The notes under the pieces were generated by a model. It saw nothing but the letters and a program-made list of their open reading frames with translations, was not told where the DNA came from and did not search any database. A stretch of DNA of 64,000 nucleotides from Pseudorasbora parva (Eukaryota; Chordata; Actinopteri; Cypriniformes; Gobionidae), in contig NC_090175.1 of assembly GCF_024679245.1 (NCBI RefSeq), forward strand, positions 47,015,153 to 47,079,152, read 5' to 3'. Made by a program: the position numbers and the translations under genes. This document shows positions 10,721 to 22,300 of this stretch, one piece after another; the first letter of the stretch is position 1; each line of letters starts with the position of its first letter.

Positions 10721-12739
10721 GAGTGCAGTAAAATGTACAATATTGTGCTTTGTAATGTTGTGAAGTAAAATATAAAAACTAATAAATTATATTAGTATAA
10801 AGTATTAAAGTATATTTTATATATTAACTATCTTATCTTTGATGTAAATTAACTATATAACTATACCATAAATAATATAATACAGTAATATAATTTTTAA
10901 TTTTATTTATTTATAATTATATATTATAATAATTATAATAATGATCAATGATTAAAGCAAAACATATTCTTACACATGTATTGGTAAAAATAAATTTTCT
11001 CTAGCAAAACTTGCACATTGATGTAATTCAAGCACTACAGGCTCACTAATCGAAGATGGAAATTAAATTGTAATGACAGATGCTGTGGTTTTGGTTTGGC
11101 ACACATACAAAACTCTCGTTTGCAGTATAACAATGCCATTGAGCTGTAGATCTAATCGGTGTGACAACCCAACTGTCAACAAAAAGAAACAGAGAGCTTA
11201 AATCTTCTGACCTCACTTTCTTAACTGATAATAATTTCAATGATGTCAATGTTTTGTGAAGATTTGGTGAGCCATATTTGAATAAAACCATTTCAATTAC
11301 ATTAGTCTTAAATAAACCAAATTCATTTAGATGTTACTGTATTAGCGCCTATTTTAACATGCATAATATTGAAACACAAAGCTATCCAACAGGTCATAAA
11401 AAAATTCACATTAAATCACTCTGATTATATGTATATTAAATCTTATTAAACACCTCACAAGTTATCATTATCCTTTTGGAGGCCTATATAGGCTATTAGG
11501 CTATAACGTGAGTCCTAAAATAGAATCCCATCATCATCACCTATGATTACCAATCTATGACACCGTAAATCAATGAATGATATTACAGTTAGTTACAGTT
11601 AACATCGCCAATTATTCAGCTCTGTAGTACACATTAACTCAATATCATTCTGAATATAACTAACCGCTTCCAAAAATGTATACTGTGCAAATCTAAAGAG
11701 AACCACTTTTGTTCTGATCTGGCATGTATAGGTTATAGGAGGACATGTGCTAATTTGCCTAAACCAATAATCACTATAATCTGGCAGACAGGTCCTGTAT
11801 TTACATAATGCATACGACTAATAAAGTAATAACTCATTCACACAAGAGATATTAAAACAATAAGCAGAGTGTTGCATGGCTAATTTTTCATGTCAAACAT
11901 TAGCAACGTCAACAATAAGATAAACCAATAAATAGCTACATTTATTGTATAAAATAATACATTTATATTATAGCTAATTAATATAAATTGATAATAATTA
12001 CATTATAAAAATATAATTAAGCAATTTTTCACAACTAAGTAATATAGTTCTGTAGAAAAACTGACTTTTACAGCTTCAACAAGCTCATCCAAACAGAATT
12101 AAGAGTCAGAACAATCCTTAATATTTTAACCTAATATTAATACCATGAACAATTTGTAGGCATGTTTGAAGTTAAAATATTTTGTTAAAAGTGTGTAAAA
12201 ATCTATTGCACCGACCATGAAAGAAAAAACATTTTTCATGCATATAGATATCTTTCCATTTTTAAAACTCCTGGCTGCTTCATCTGACAAGTCCATCTGT
12301 CAAGTTAAGGATTTAATCCGATCTATAGGCCAGTTATCCTGATTTACAGCCTTTCCTTTTACCCTGACTCACAGTATATCTCAGCACATACTGTATCACA
12401 CACACACATACTAACATATATGTATTATCAGTGATCATATCTACACGATATGAACATTAAGAAACCAATCAGTAAACCGCTGAATGCACAAACACAGTGC
12501 ACCTTGGTCACCTTGATTTAAAGACCTTGATTTATATATATATAGAAAATCTCCAAGTTGAATAGGATAAATAATAATTCCTACATTTGCACATTTAATA
12601 GAATTACCTTATGTCTTTCTTTGTATTTGTGCAATGTTGAAATATAGATACACTTACATGAATAACTTTTCATTGAGAAATAATAAAATAATAGAAACAC
12701 AGGACAAGATGTCAAATGCCACAATAATTATAAATTTAC
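10720..12739. other. Probable 5' UTR intron of the exchanger, nothing recognised
   Basis: This sequence is very AT-rich with no protein-like frame or clear terminal repeats. It lies between the acceptor near 10010 and the donor-like AAG|GTAAAT near 12740 (minus strand). Confidence 0.4.
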
Positions 12740-12870
12740 CTTCACATCTGGTGGTTTACCGTGGATGATGAACCTTTGAGAAGAATCCCACAGACTTATG
12801 GACACCAACCACTTGCCGTTTCACTGTCATGGATCAAGAATGCTGCTACTGCTGCCACAGGTTAAAGGGG
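12740..12870 (-). promoter_or_regulatory. Candidate first non-coding exon and promoter of the exchanger
   Basis: On the minus strand, moderately GC-rich unique sequence ends in GATGTGAAG|GTAAAT, a good splice donor. Upstream lies a CT/GA-rich block at 12880-12930, with no TATA box obvious to me. A separate non-coding first exon would fit the acceptor just upstream of the coding exon. This is inference from splice signals only. Confidence 0.35.
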
Positions 12871-13429
12871 AGGTCTGATCTTTCCTCCCTCCCTCGTCTC
12901 ACTCTCTCCTTACTTGCCCCATCCCTTACCCATTCGTTCTGTCCTTGACACGTTGGGTACATGTAACCTGCAATGGTGTAAAGAACACATAATGTGTCAA
13001 TGGGCATAAGTCGTCATTTTATCATGAAAGTTTTTGTACTCTTAATTAATATGAGATGATAAAATGCATAATATAAAACAATTAGCAGAATCTTTGTCAA
13101 ATAATAAACTCTTCACCTTTCCAAAGGTATTTATTGTCAAAAACTCATATTCCACTTGTAAAATCATACTATTATTCTTGTTGCACTTTATACTTTGATA
13201 TGATGCTTTGAAATAAACCTTATTTATTATTTAATGCACAGACATTTACACACACAAAAACAGCATTTGGATAAGAAGGTTGCATGGATTAAAAATAATA
13301 ACAATAATAATATTTTGCTAGACTTTAAAACCCTTTTGAATTTAAAGGGTATTTATTGTTTTCCAGTTAAATGAACATCTTTCTTTTCTCTGTGTTCCAC
13401 TACTAGTCGAAAATAGTCATCTTTTGTCA

Positions 13430-13870
13430 TCTGTGCTGCAGGGTTAAGATTACCTTTAGCCACTCTATTAAGCCATGGCGAATATTATGCAATCTCCACA
13501 CCGCTCCCCTCCCACTCCATCCCTCCCTTACAGATTAACTGTCTTTCTCAAGGGCCTGTTTCCAGAGGTATATGCCAATACCATAGAGGCAGCTGAAAAC
13601 CATACCACTGTTATTGGACCTAAAACTGCCATCCCAGCCACCATAGATTGAAGCCATAGATTAATGCATCTTTGTGAAGAGAAGATTAGGCCTGTGAGGC
13701 CAAAGCTTTCGCTAGGCTATAAATAGCATATGAGCGCAGCATGCTGGATGCAGCTGAACCTGACCCTGCCCTGCATAGAGGACATTTCAGCTTAACTATT
13801 GACTAATTCCACCTCCAATCAACCACGCAATCTTCCAGGAAATGGCCCAGGAGTCTGGTCCTTGATGTTA
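13430..13870. promoter_or_regulatory. Candidate enhancer upstream of the exchanger
   Basis: About 0.6-1 kb upstream of the putative first exon is a non-repetitive, GC-richer block with many GATTA/TAATC-type homeodomain words (AAGATTACC, CAGATTAACTG, TAGATTGAAG, TAGATTAATGC, AAGATTAGGCC). It also has a palindromic CTATAAATAG near 13717. Clustered OTX/CRX-type sites would suit a photoreceptor gene, but binding is not demonstrated. Confidence 0.25.
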
Positions 13871-14872
13871 TGGAAAATCATGTAGTGTGTGCAAACACAT
13901 CTGACCTGAGGCTAACTCTGCTATGCAGGGTGAAACATCCTCCTCCTCTGGTTCTTGACGCTTTGGAGATTCATACTACACTTCCTGTAAAAACACTGCA
14001 GTTAAATTTAGCCAATGTGGTTGCCTGTGTTTGGTTTCGGCATTATGTGATGGTATGGTATAGGCCTACATAAAATGTTAATATATTATTTTCCATTAGC
14101 TGCTAGTAGGTCACAATGACATCAAAATGTTCAAATTTGAAGTGCATTTTTATTTTTCAAGTATACATTTCTATTTGTGCTGGTCAATTATGAACAATAG
14201 GTAAAACTTAACTGTTAGCAAAAACTTAACAACTGGGTGGGGCCGATGCAAAGGCAAAAACAGATGTACTGTAGGTTGCGTCCGAAGACTGGAAAATGCT
14301 GCCTTCGGAAGACAAACTTCAGGGTTGCAAGGCATCAAGGCACATCTGAATCCAATGTTAGCTTCACTCCCTGCCTCCCTTCTGTGAGACCTTCTCATAT
14401 GATCGATTATTGAAGGCAGCATAGATGTATCCTTGGTTGTCTTTGATATTCTACAATCCTATGTGTTCCATTCGGTGAGGTGACAGTTGCAGGGGTGCTT
14501 TAATGAACAGGCTTCCAGGGGCCTACACTGGGGAGGGACCTACTAAATGCACAAAAATTATATTTTTCAAATAATTATTTGTATATGGAAGTTTGCAGCA
14601 GTGACAACAGCATTAAACCAACTCAGACACCCGTAAATGTTCATGACTCGCAATTGCATTTTCGGCAAAAACCCTGCTGTGTGAACGAAACTGGACTGGA
14701 AAACTAGTTTTCTGTAATTTCATTGAGGAGAAGAGAGCCGTCCTGTGCTGAACATAACCAAGGGACTCGAGGCTAGTGCTGTATCATAAGTAACCTCTGA
14801 AGTGCCTGAAGGGCTCCACCTCTCGCATTTTATTGCAGAAATATTTGCTTTGTAGGACTTTCTTCTTACTGT

Positions 14873-14880
14873 GTGTGGGG
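14873..14880. repeat. 8-bp target site duplication, left copy of hAT
   Basis: GTGTGGGG directly precedes the left hAT end. Confidence 0.92.
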
Positions 14881-17800
14881 CAGTGGCGTAGCGTCTGGGC
14901 ATGCAGGGTATGCACGTGCAAATGGGCCCGGGCCAATAGGGGGCCCGTGGCCGCCCATGGGGAATTTTTAATTAAAAAGAGGGAATTTATTTTTAATTCA
15001 TGGCCACAATAAAAATATATGTGTATATCTATGTTGTGTAGTAATTTCTTGTTTCTCCGTGATGTCTAATTTCTCCGTGATTTCTTGTGTGCGTTTATTT
15101 TTTGCACCCCGCGGCTGCCGTAGAACTGATACTCACTCCGTCATTTTTATATGACGCTGCATCGCCGCGCCAAATTAAAAAAAGAAAACAGTATATGAGG
15201 TTGCTAGACTTGAACATTAAAGGATGGACAACTACAAACACAAAAGTGGTGCTTTAAAGAGAAAAGAGAGGATGGAGAAGTTAGTCACGACACAAAAACT
15301 ACCAAAAATTGACAGTTTTTTGCGCCGACCTAGTGCGAATGAGCGCGATGTCGATGGTGAGGGAGAAGTTTTGTCAGCTAATATTAGCAGTTGCACGTCT
15401 TTGGATGAGAACAATAATGGAACTGCTGACAGCTTGACGAGCGAAAAAGCAGTTGCAGACGAGCCAAAAGCTGGATATTCGGCGGGAAATTTGTCAGCGG
15501 GTTACCCAACGGATAAAGGAAACTATCCAGACACACTAACAGATGGGCAAGTAAAGCATTTTATTGTGTCGCAAGGTTCATGCAAACCCCCCGGTCCCTT
15601 TCCTCGAGATCCACTGCAAGGAGATAGATGCTTTTCGACGAGTTTTTACTCAACCACAACAAAAGCTGGTATTCAGCTACCGAGATCGTGGCTGTGTTAC
15701 TCGCCAAAGCTTGACGCTGCATATTGTGAACCATGCTGGTTATTTGCAGACCGCAGTCACAAAAGCTACAACATGGCATGGACACAAGGAATAAGAACAT
15801 GGCAGACCCTGTCAAATAAAATTTCCAAGCATGAGAGCGCAGAGTACCATGTAGCAGCTTGCAGTGTTTATGATCAGTGGCGTCTGCATGGCACTATCGA
15901 CGAGGTGTCAGAACAGCAAATCCGTCAACAAGTTAATTTTTGGAGGCAGGTTCTAGACCGGATCATTAATGTCACTTTAACTCTGGCATCAAACAACCTT
16001 GCATTTCGGGGACACTTCGAAGACACTGAAAGTGTCAACAAAGGCAATTTTCTTTCCATAATTGACCTACTGGCCAAGTATGATCCATATTTGAAGGAGC
16101 TGCTCAGTCGCCCTGCTGGTTCAGTGAAGTATCTCAGCCCAGAAATCCAAAATGAACTGATTGGTGTTCTCTCTGAGTCTGTCCAGAAAGAAATTACTAG
16201 TGAAATTAAGGCCGCGCCGTTTTTCTCAGTGATCATGGATACGACTCAAGATGTATCTAAAGTGGATCAGATGAGTCAAATCTTTCGGTATGTAACCATA
16301 GAGAGAGATAGCCAGGGTGCTGCAATGGCAGTGAAAATCAACGAGTCTTTTCTGGGATTCCAGCAAATGCCTGACTCGTCCGCTGCCACAATAGCCAATG
16401 AAATTGTACGTTTGGTTGAGGAAAAAGGTCTCGATATTTCAAAATGCCGTGGCCAAGGATTTGATGGGGCTGCGAACATGAGTGGCATATACACGGGAGT
16501 TCAGGCAAGGATACAGGAGAGACAACCAAATGCCACATATGTACACTGTGCTGCCCATAACTTAAATCTGGTCCTCAATGATTCCGTTAAGTCAGTAACA
16601 GAGCTGACTAAGTTTTACAACACCATGGAAAAATTGTACGTTTTTTTTGCACACAGTATAAAGAGGTGGAATGTATTGGCAGAGATCACTGAGAAACCCA
16701 CTCCGGGCATCACGCTGAAAAAACTGTGCGCTACTAGGTGGGCATCGCGCAATGATGCCGTGTCTGCAATCAGATACAGATATGTTGACGTGTTGAAGGC
16801 CCTGACCAAAATTTCACTCACCAGCAAAAAGACAGATGAGCGCACCGAGTCCATGGCTTTGATAAAGCAGATGGAAAGATTTGACTTTGTTTTTATTATA
16901 GTTCTTCAAAGTGAAGTCTTGGAGCAGATCAGTGTCATTTCAAAAATGTTACAGGCGAAGGATGCTGATCTTCTTAAAACTACAGAATTACTTGACACTG
17001 CCATCGCGGAGTTGAAAAGGTTCAGGGAAAATTTCGAGGAGGCAAAAGCAACCGCACAATTCATGGCTGAGAAGTGGGGAGTGAAACAAACCTTTCAAAA
17101 GGAAAGAATTAGAAGGGCAAAGTGCCATTTCGATGAGCTCTGTCAGGATGAGCGTTTGGCTGATGCTGAAAGTTACTTTAAGGTAAATGTTTTTAACGCT
17201 TGCCTAGACATCATAATTTCCCAGCTGAGTCTGCGATTTTCGGCTTTGCGATCAGTTGCCGCTTTGTTCAGAGTGATCCAGCCACACATACTTGCAACGG
17301 AGGAGAAGAACGCAATATATGAAGGGGCACAGAGGTTAGTAAAGAGATACAACAAAGACTTGTCTCCAGCCCTTCCACAACAATTGATCGCATTCCGTGC
17401 GGCCTTTAAAAGACAAATCTCTGGGATGAAAACAGTTCAAGATCTGGCCAGTTTTTTGATGGTTGAGAACAACTCTATCACATCTAGCTTCAGTGACTTA
17501 TGCACTGTTTTAGTTCTCTTTCTTACAATCCCAGTTACTGTTGCTTCGGCGGAGCGCTCATTTTCAAAACTGAAACTAATAAAAAATTATTTGCGGAGCA
17601 CCATGTCGCAAAACAGACTCTCGGGACTGGCGATTCTTTCCATCGAGAATGCACGAAGCCGTGAATTAAACACCAATGACATCGTGGGTGAATTTGCCGA
17701 AAGAAAGGCCCGGAGAATGCAACTAAAATGAGTGAGTTTTTATGATTTTACATTTTGGGCCGCCGTGCCATCAGTAGGCTATAGTTCATTTATTATTGAC

Positions 17801-18071
17801 ATTGGCTGAGCTTTTTTATTATTATTTGTTTTATTCTGTTCTGGTTGTGAAAAATGGTTGGGTAGAGTGTGTTTTTACGGTGAGATTTTTTCCCCACTCA
17901 TTTATGTCGTAATAACGAAATATGTTTTATTTGTATTTATTAATTATACAGTATTTTCTTAATAGAATGAACATCTATTCATTTATTTTCGGTGTACTTT
18001 GGGGGCGGGGTTAGGGGGGCCCGTTCAATTTATTTTGCATATGGGCCCGGGAGTGACTTGCTACGCCACTG
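14881..18071 (+). mobile_element. Apparently complete autonomous hAT transposon
   Basis: The element starts CAGTGGCGTAGC and ends in its exact inverse GCTACGCCACTG. It is flanked by a perfect 8-bp duplication, GTGTGGGG (14873-14880 and 18072-18079). GGGCCC-rich subterminal words (ATGGGCCCGGG on both sides) are typical of transposase-binding subterminal repeats. A single uninterrupted transposase ORF occupies 15224-17731. Eight-bp duplications and CAGTGGCG-like ends are hAT hallmarks. Perfect duplications and an open ORF suggest recent insertion. It lies between the exchanger and the tetraspanin, right at the end of an older TIR repeat (18075-18708). Confidence 0.95.
15224..17731 (+). CDS. hAT-family transposase (TTF-type zinc finger, DUF4371, hATC)
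   Basis: This 835-codon ORF has no frameshift. The ATG at 15224 is the first in frame. A basic N-terminus (KHKSGALKRKERMEK) precedes KLPKIDSFL at 25-33. A TTF-type zinc-finger region spans ~136-215 (CEPCWLF; HESAEYHVAAC). The DUF4371/RNase H-like core runs from ~225, with candidate catalytic Asp339 in SVIMDTTQDVS and Asp414 in GQGFDGAANMSG, then the HCAAHNLNLVL motif at 441-451. The C-terminal hAT dimerisation region (PVTVASAERSFSKLKLIKNY, from 770) carries the candidate third acidic residue Glu777. Architecture and length fit the ZMYM1-like/TTF-type hAT proteins common in fish. Because it sits inside matching TIRs and a target duplication it is a transposon gene, not a domesticated one. Activity is not shown. 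Confidence 0.93.
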   Translation: MDNYKHKSGALKRKERMEKLVTTQKLPKIDSFLRRPSANERDVDGEGEVLSANISSCTSLDENNNGTADSLTSEKAVADEPKAGYSAGNLSAGYPTDKGNYPDTLTDGQVKHFIVSQGSCKPPGPFPRDPLQGDRCFSTSFYSTTTKAGIQLPRSWLCYSPKLDAAYCEPCWLFADRSHKSYNMAWTQGIRTWQTLSNKISKHESAEYHVAACSVYDQWRLHGTIDEVSEQQIRQQVNFWRQVLDRIINVTLTLASNNLAFRGHFEDTESVNKGNFLSIIDLLAKYDPYLKELLSRPAGSVKYLSPEIQNELIGVLSESVQKEITSEIKAAPFFSVIMDTTQDVSKVDQMSQIFRYVTIERDSQGAAMAVKINESFLGFQQMPDSSAATIANEIVRLVEEKGLDISKCRGQGFDGAANMSGIYTGVQARIQERQPNATYVHCAAHNLNLVLNDSVKSVTELTKFYNTMEKLYVFFAHSIKRWNVLAEITEKPTPGITLKKLCATRWASRNDAVSAIRYRYVDVLKALTKISLTSKKTDERTESMALIKQMERFDFVFIIVLQSEVLEQISVISKMLQAKDADLLKTTELLDTAIAELKRFRENFEEAKATAQFMAEKWGVKQTFQKERIRRAKCHFDELCQDERLADAESYFKVNVFNACLDIIISQLSLRFSALRSVAALFRVIQPHILATEEKNAIYEGAQRLVKRYNKDLSPALPQQLIAFRAAFKRQISGMKTVQDLASFLMVENNSITSSFSDLCTVLVLFLTIPVTVASAERSFSKLKLIKNYLRSTMSQNRLSGLAILSIENARSRELNTNDIVGEFAERKARRMQLK

Positions 18072-18079
18072 GTGTGGGG
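18072..18079. repeat. 8-bp target site duplication, right copy of hAT
   Basis: GTGTGGGG directly follows the right hAT end. Confidence 0.92.
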
Positions 18080-18708
18080 GTATTCCAGAGAGCAAGGTTA
18101 ACTTACCGTCACCCTGAACTCTCGGTTGATTAACCCAGACCTTGCTTACTGGAGGTATCCTGGTTCCAAAAACGCATCCAGGAGATCAGACAACCCAGAG
18201 AATGTTCCCGCACGGTTCAACAGAGAAATCGGCGATCGAGTCACCATGGAAACAGACGCTAAGAAAAGGCGCCAAATCTACTCCCTTCTTCTTTTGCTAT
18301 TTACATAACTTCCTTAGTGCACTTTGCCACTAACGGTTGTGCAATAATTTTTTCAATCTTTTCGTTTAAAAAGTAATACTTTATTTACTGAGAATAAGAT
18401 TTATATTGTTTGTTTGATGCTAATTAATTAAATGCAAATCCATGCATGAGAGGACATATACATATTGAAATAACATTTAAACATTACCTTGTTGTGATCA
18501 TGCTTTAGAATTAATATATAATATTGTATATTAGCTATATAACTGTAACTATAACAAATTCATTATTATAACAGGCATCTCCTGAGCAGGTTATTCAAAG
18601 AGTTAGTTGCTATGGCTACTTAAATACACTTAAAGTTAAGGTTATCCGCTTACTTGCTCTTAAACATACCCAGTGTGTCACATAACCTGCTTTCTGGAAT
18701 ACCCCCCC
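18075..18708. repeat. TIR repeat 'GGGTATTCCAGAnAGCA', family copy 1
   Basis: GGGTATTCCAGAGAGCAAGG on the left is answered by the inverse of TAACCTGCTTTCTGGAATAC on the right, so this is a terminal-inverted-repeat element of about 630 bp. The hAT element inserted at its left edge. Its interior (GTGACTCGATCGCC..., TTGTGCAATAATTTTTTCAATC, ACCTTGTTGTGATCATG) recurs in inverse orientation at about 48777-49121. It has no coding capacity. Confidence 0.7.
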
Positions 18709-19037
18709 AGTTCCCAATGGACAAAATCAAGTCCTGCCCGACATGTAACATGCTACAGCAAACTGTAACTTCAAGTACAGTATGTCCTTTATTTGCATTT
18801 GCCTATGTCATTTATAAACTTATTAACACATAAAAATAAAGACACACATTTTTTTTCTTAAGCATTTATTTATTACAATGTCAAAACATAATCTAGTTGT
18901 TACTATGCTAAGGATACAATTTGATGTAAGATTGAAAGATTATTTAAAGGTTCACTAACTTTCAATCGCCATCTGTGGCTAAACACAAGTGCCCCAACTT
19001 GCCGAGATTTCTTTTTTAAACTGGAAACGAATGACAC

Positions 19038-19200
19038 CAGGGGCCGTTTCAGAAAGGAGGTTAAGTGAAAACTCTGAGTATGTCTACCCTGAAATGAGGG
19101 AAACTCTTCTGTTTCAGAGTGGGAGGTATGTCATTTGTCAAGCCTGAGAAAGCAAAGCAAAGCAAAGTTTCTGAAAGAGAGGTAACTATTCAGGTACATG
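19038..19200. repeat. Dispersed repeat starting GGGCCGTTTCAGAAAG
   Basis: CACCAG|GGGCCGTTTCAGAAAGGAGG resembles the left end of a fish Harbinger-type MITE (CAG beside a GGGCC end). I could not define a right end. Confidence 0.4.
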
Positions 19201-19239
19201 GTAACTTACTATAAACAACCTGGTCCTCTAAATGTAAAA

Positions 19240-19372
19240 TCCAAAGTATGCGCATTTTTACTTAAAACAAGTAAAATGATCTGCCAGTAGGGTAAGAAAA
19301 ATAAAACAGAAACAAGATTATTTTTCTTACCCCACTGGCAGATCATTTATAAGAAAAATGCACTTAATTTTT
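19240..19372. repeat. Inverted-repeat MITE with 'CTGCCAGTgGGGTAAGAAAA'
   Basis: ATGATCTGCCAGTAGGGTAA is followed within ~60 bp by its near-inverse TTACCCCACTGGCAGATCAT. The same module recurs at 30119-30275. Confidence 0.65.
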
Positions 19373-19379
19373 TTTTTTT

Positions 19380-22300
19380 TTTAAGTGTTAAATGTTTTTT
19401 TTTTTTTACACAAACCCATCGATTCGCTTCAGAAGGCCTTTATTAACTCCCTATAGCCGTGTGTAAATATGTTTATAATGGATGGATGCACTTTTTTAGG
19501 CTTCAAATTTTGGTCTCCGTTCACTGCCATTATAAAACTTATTCATCTGAAATAAGAATGTCATCTACACCTAGTGTGATGTGAGGGTAAATCATGGGGT
19601 AGGCTAATTTTAATTTTTCGGTGAAATATCCCTTTAAGTCTTACACATGACTCAAACTATTTCGAACCCTTACCCCTATAATATGATTTTATGTAGTATA
19701 TTAATTTCGAACGCAAACCTTTTTTCTTTTCTTTTTTAAAATGATGGCCGCAAATCGTAAACATATGTATGTGTACCGAATTTGCTAGTGAGCAATGCCA
19801 TATTGCTTGCTGCCTGAACAATGACATAATGGGAGTTCAAAACACAGTGACCCCTATTGCTGTACCTTTGACACATGGGGCGGAAAGACAGTAGCAGTGC
19901 CACTGAGTAGTTACTGTGATACTGAGGCCAGGAGATGAGTTCTAATCCTATTTTAATCGTGGTGGGATTAAGAAAACACAGCAGATCCTAATCTGCTCAG
20001 ATTACCCATGCTGCCTGCTCAAAGGAAGAAGGAGGGTTGTATAAGCAAGTGCAATTAAGGTGATTTAGAGATCGCGGTTTCATTCCCAGCAAGGTCTCGA
20101 GGTGGACACACCCCTGAAATGTAGTTAAGTGTGTGCATGCCTACAATTCACGTTTCATATTTATAGGCTACTGTAATGTTTGTTGGTGGATTTCAAGGAA
20201 TAAATACACTTTTAACAAGGCACGTGTTTACATTTACATACGCTGTATTTCACTGAGATAAAAATACGCTGTGCAATTAATGGTTTATTTGACCATAGAC
20301 TAAAAGCTCAGGCAAAAGTTAAACTAGCACTTGGTCCAATAATGACCGTCTTATAACTGAAACGCTGTTTGTAACATTCTGACAGTTTTTGTACAGCTCA
20401 CTATGAGTAAATATAATTTTGTATGCAATTTTCTCAAATGAATCCTGACTTTCATCAGTTTATCTTTAGAGGGCAGGGTGTTTCATTCCTCTAGCGCCGT
20501 CTAGCGTCCATACATACACACAACTGCACGAGAAATGTTTTGTCTTCAGATGTAGCCACAATTTGACATTATTGATATAGCTACAATAGATTATATCTGC
20601 ATTATTCAACGCAAATCACGCAAGCAGATTTAAATTGCATATTCAAATTAATTTTACGTGACATTCAGTTGCTGATGTTTATATGATAAAATTGTTAAAA
20701 TAAGTTTAAAATAATTAGGCTAATGAATTATAAGGATAATTTTATGAAATATTTTTTAAAAAGTATAACGATTTTTAAACAGCTTAAAATCATGCAGCAC
20801 ACAAACTTTGTTGTTGATAATTAAATATCAGATAATTAATAACACTTTATTAATATGTACAGTCTAGAAAAGAGACACAGACATAGACACAGGCTTACCA
20901 CACATACAAAAACATATAAAATTTATTGTTTCCAATACCACCATCTTGGAAAACAATGTAAATTGTTATTACATTTGTTAAACAAGATAATGTAAAATTA
21001 ATATTAAGAAATGACACAGAAACATGGGAAAAGTAGAATGATAATTTAAAAAAAGTTCTGCCCAAATAAGTATGCAGATCCAACTTAAAATATTTTTAAA
21101 CCATTCTCCTCCCCCCACCCCCCACTTATGCCATTATTAAAGATACATATTTACTCAGAAGAAAAACTATACTTTCTGATAATAACAAGATGATTGTGAG
21201 TATATGTGAGTTTTCATTTTCCATTAAAATGTCATTTTTACAACATTTGAGGGTTTTTTTTAGAAAATACACGAACATTTATTTAATATTTTTATGGCAC
21301 TACCAGTCAACAATCTACCAAAAGTTTAAGCTGGGCTAAAATTCAGGCTAAATGACAAGTGCTAGACAAACAAATGTATTCTTTTATATCTGCAAATTTT
21401 CAATAAAACTTCTCTGGTCTCCAGTTTCACTGTGCACAAACGGCAAAACCACTGAAAGCCAGTTTCTTTTGCTATTCTTTGGACTTCACCTTTCACAAAG
21501 ACGGTCCAAAACTTTAACCAACTGAAAACAAACATATGATATATTACGGTAACACACATTAGGAAAGTGTAAAGTGAAAAAGCATCATCACAACCACATG
21601 GATTCATTAAATCAGCTTGTTTTTCAAATAAATCTCAAACCCTGATTTAACAAAAGTCACAAAACCACAATGTAACAGGCTGCAGATTCATTTCACAATA
21701 GAATCAAAACGTTCTCATCATCTTTCTGACAAAAGACACTATGAGTTCAGAAATATTTAATGATTCGATTACATCAATATGGGTGAATCTCATAATAACA
21801 AGTCCCAATTATAATCCACTCCATTTACATTGATGCATATGGCAGATGCTTTCATCCAAATCAACCGGTGGTGTAAAGTGTATATGAATACATTTAATTA
21901 ATTACTGTATCTTAAGTATCTTTTTGGCTTCTTTTAGTATCAAAGACATTAGCAACTTTTACTCTCCATTACATTTTTGATTAAGTATACTGTATGTACT
22001 TTTTACTCCAATACATTTGTTATTCAGACAAATTCCTCAGTTTGTAAGGTTTTGTTCCAACCTCCCCATGCAGAATCTGAAGTCTTAAATTCCAGTGCTA
22101 ATGTTTTTAAAACATTCTAGTGACACCATTACTTACACAGTGGCTATCATTTCCAAATCTAGTACAGGTAAACAGAGCGATTCACAAAAATATCTTCATA
22201 TAGCTGAACACACTGGGAAAATGTAGTGTTATTCCAGTAAGCATGCAGTGCATTTTCCCTTAGTTTCAAAAGCAACTGTTTTTATAAAATCCATTAAACA

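Noticed and set aside
15224..17731. Domesticated ZMYM1-like host gene
   Set aside because: Matching TIRs and a perfect 8-bp duplication show it is a mobile element; there are no introns and no sign of host regulation.
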